A DNA stretch of 64,000 bases from Erythrobacter sp. SG61-1L. GTDB lineage: Bacteria; Pseudomonadota; Alphaproteobacteria; Sphingomonadales; Sphingomonadaceae. A program made the translations under genes and the position numbers. Below, one piece after another: positions 63,261 to 64,000 of the stretch. Positions within the stretch are counted from its first letter, which is position 1; every line of letters starts with the position of its first letter. The stretch spans positions 1,302,001-1,366,000 of the forward strand of contig NZ_JXQC01000003.1 of assembly GCF_001305965.1 (NCBI RefSeq), written 5' to 3'. Below the pieces are notes generated by a model. The model saw only the letters and a program-made list of their open reading frames with translations, was not told the origin of the DNA and did not search any database.

Positions 63261-63507
63261 TTTATTCTCCTTGCATCCCCCCGGCCGCTCTTGTGGCGGT
63301 ACTTTCCCGAGGAGGGGGCGCCCCCATAGTCGGCGCGGCAGGCAGAGCAATATGACGAATGTCAGTCTGTGCAGTTTGGCTAAACTGGTGAAACAATATT
63401 GCAACACCGCTGTTGCAAGCGGACACTTGCCTGAAAGTGCAGCCCCCGCTTGGATGCGCCAAAACTCTGGACTTGCGCATACCTCTCTGCCAATCGGCGC
63501 GGCGGAT
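63261..63507. other. Divergent region between paralogue B and trpB
   Basis: No supportable gene. It should hold the leftward promoter of paralogue B and possibly a separate rightward trpB promoter. It contains the inverted repeat at 63399-63418. Confidence 0.6.
63399..63418. promoter_or_regulatory. Inverted repeat upstream of paralogue B
   Basis: TTGCAACA (63399-63406) and TGTTGCAA (63411-63418) form a perfect eight-base inverted repeat around CCGC, about 140 bases upstream of the paralogue B start and 90 before trpB. It shares the GTTGC/GCAAC half-site with the repeat before paralogue A, in opposite arrangement. Confidence 0.5.
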
Positions 63508-64000
63508 ATGACAGACCTAGCCAACTCATTCCGCACCCAGCCTGACGAGCGCGGGCACTTCGGCCAGTTCGGCGGCCGCTATGTCGCCGAAACGCTGATG
63601 CCGCTCATCCTCGATCTGGAGAAGGAATATCGCGCAGCCAAGGCGGACCCCGCCTTCAAGGCCGAGTTCGACAACCTGATGGCCCATTATGTGGGCCGCC
63701 CCAGCCCGCTCTATTTCGCAGAGCGGCTGACGGAGCACTTCGGCGGCGCACAGATCTGGTTCAAGCGCGAGGAACTGAATCACACCGGCGCGCACAAGAT
63801 CAACAATTGCATCGGCCAGATCCTGCTGGCCATCCGCATGGGCAAAACGCGGATCATCGCGGAAACCGGCGCGGGCCAGCACGGCGTGGCCACGGCCACC
63901 GTCTGCGCGCGCTTCGGCCTACCCTGCGTGATCTACATGGGCTCCACCGACGTGGCCCGCCAGCAGCCCAACGTGTTCCGCATGAAGCTGCTGGGCGCCG
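63508..64000 (+). CDS. trpB: Tryptophan synthase beta chain, 3' partial
   Basis: The first 164 codons are present. [31 protein letters not shown] and the PLP-lysine motif [10 protein letters not shown] are conserved, followed by [20 protein letters not shown] and [12 protein letters not shown]. It condenses indole with serine. It is separated from trpF by 1.5 kb holding two barrel genes in the opposite direction. The frame runs off the window end. Confidence 0.96.
   Translation, partial: MTDLANSFRTQPDERGHFGQFGGRYVAETLMPLILDLEKEYRAAKADPAFKAEFDNLMAHYVGRPSPLYFAERLTEHFGGAQIWFKREELNHTGAHKINNCIGQILLAIRMGKTRIIAETGAGQHGVATATVCARFGLPCVIYMGSTDVARQQPNVFRMKLLGA

Overview
The window is a high-GC chromosomal segment of an alphaproteobacterium, most likely order Sphingomonadales (Novosphingobium/Sphingomonas/Erythrobacter-like). 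This is judged from gene order and protein style: atpI-atpB-atpE-b'-b, aroA-(orf)-cmk-(orf)-rpsA, ffh-rpsP-rimM-trmD-rplS, a TIGR02300 FYDLN-acid protein, and many TTG/GTG starts. Genus is inference. No prophage, insertion sequence, CRISPR array or rRNA operon was seen. Most of the window is core genome with small uncharacterised exported proteins threaded through it.

Layout. 1-13.2 kb: three multidomain cyclic-di-GMP enzymes (one cut by the window edge, two adjacent PAS-GGDEF-EAL-PilZ paralogues), lepA, and a tetR-cytochrome c-flavoprotein-SDR cluster that looks like alkylphenol or aromatic-alcohol oxidation. 13.4-21.7 kb: a ferredoxin-NADP reductase; dnaN away from dnaA; fabD and fabG interleaved with small exported proteins; an LD-carboxypeptidase divergent from an atypical Mur ligase. 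21.7-27 kb: a DUF3237 protein, rpsF-rpsR-rplI, AMP nucleosidase and rimB-rimK. Two copies of a palindromic repeat lie in the convergent gaps here. 27-36 kb: an ACE-like M2 peptidase, an alpha/beta hydrolase, a marR-emrA-emrB efflux operon with a visible operator candidate, asd with a DUF2238 membrane protein, and an APC permease.

36-46 kb: the ffh-rpsP-rimM-trmD-rplS operon, tRNA-Ala(GGC), the TIGR02300 protein, and aroA-orf-cmk-orf-rpsA. 45.5-50.1 kb: a GFA-family protein, gloB, an NAD(P)-binding protein, and the F0 part of ATP synthase with a strong hairpin after atpE. 50.2-57.8 kb: ydbH-ynbE-ydbL (envelope lipid-transport type), radC, and a large DUF3857/transglutaminase/TPR protein. 57.9-64 kb: purB, a LapA-domain protein, pyrF, two small lipoproteins, trpF, two paralogous outer-membrane beta-barrel genes inserted between trpF and trpB, and the start of trpB.

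The least explained features are: the small exported two-cysteine proteins translationally linked or adjacent to dnaN, fabG, fabD and cmk; the LD-carboxypeptidase/atypical Mur-ligase pair; the paired barrel genes with related inverted repeats upstream; and the palindromic repeats that sit only in convergent gaps.
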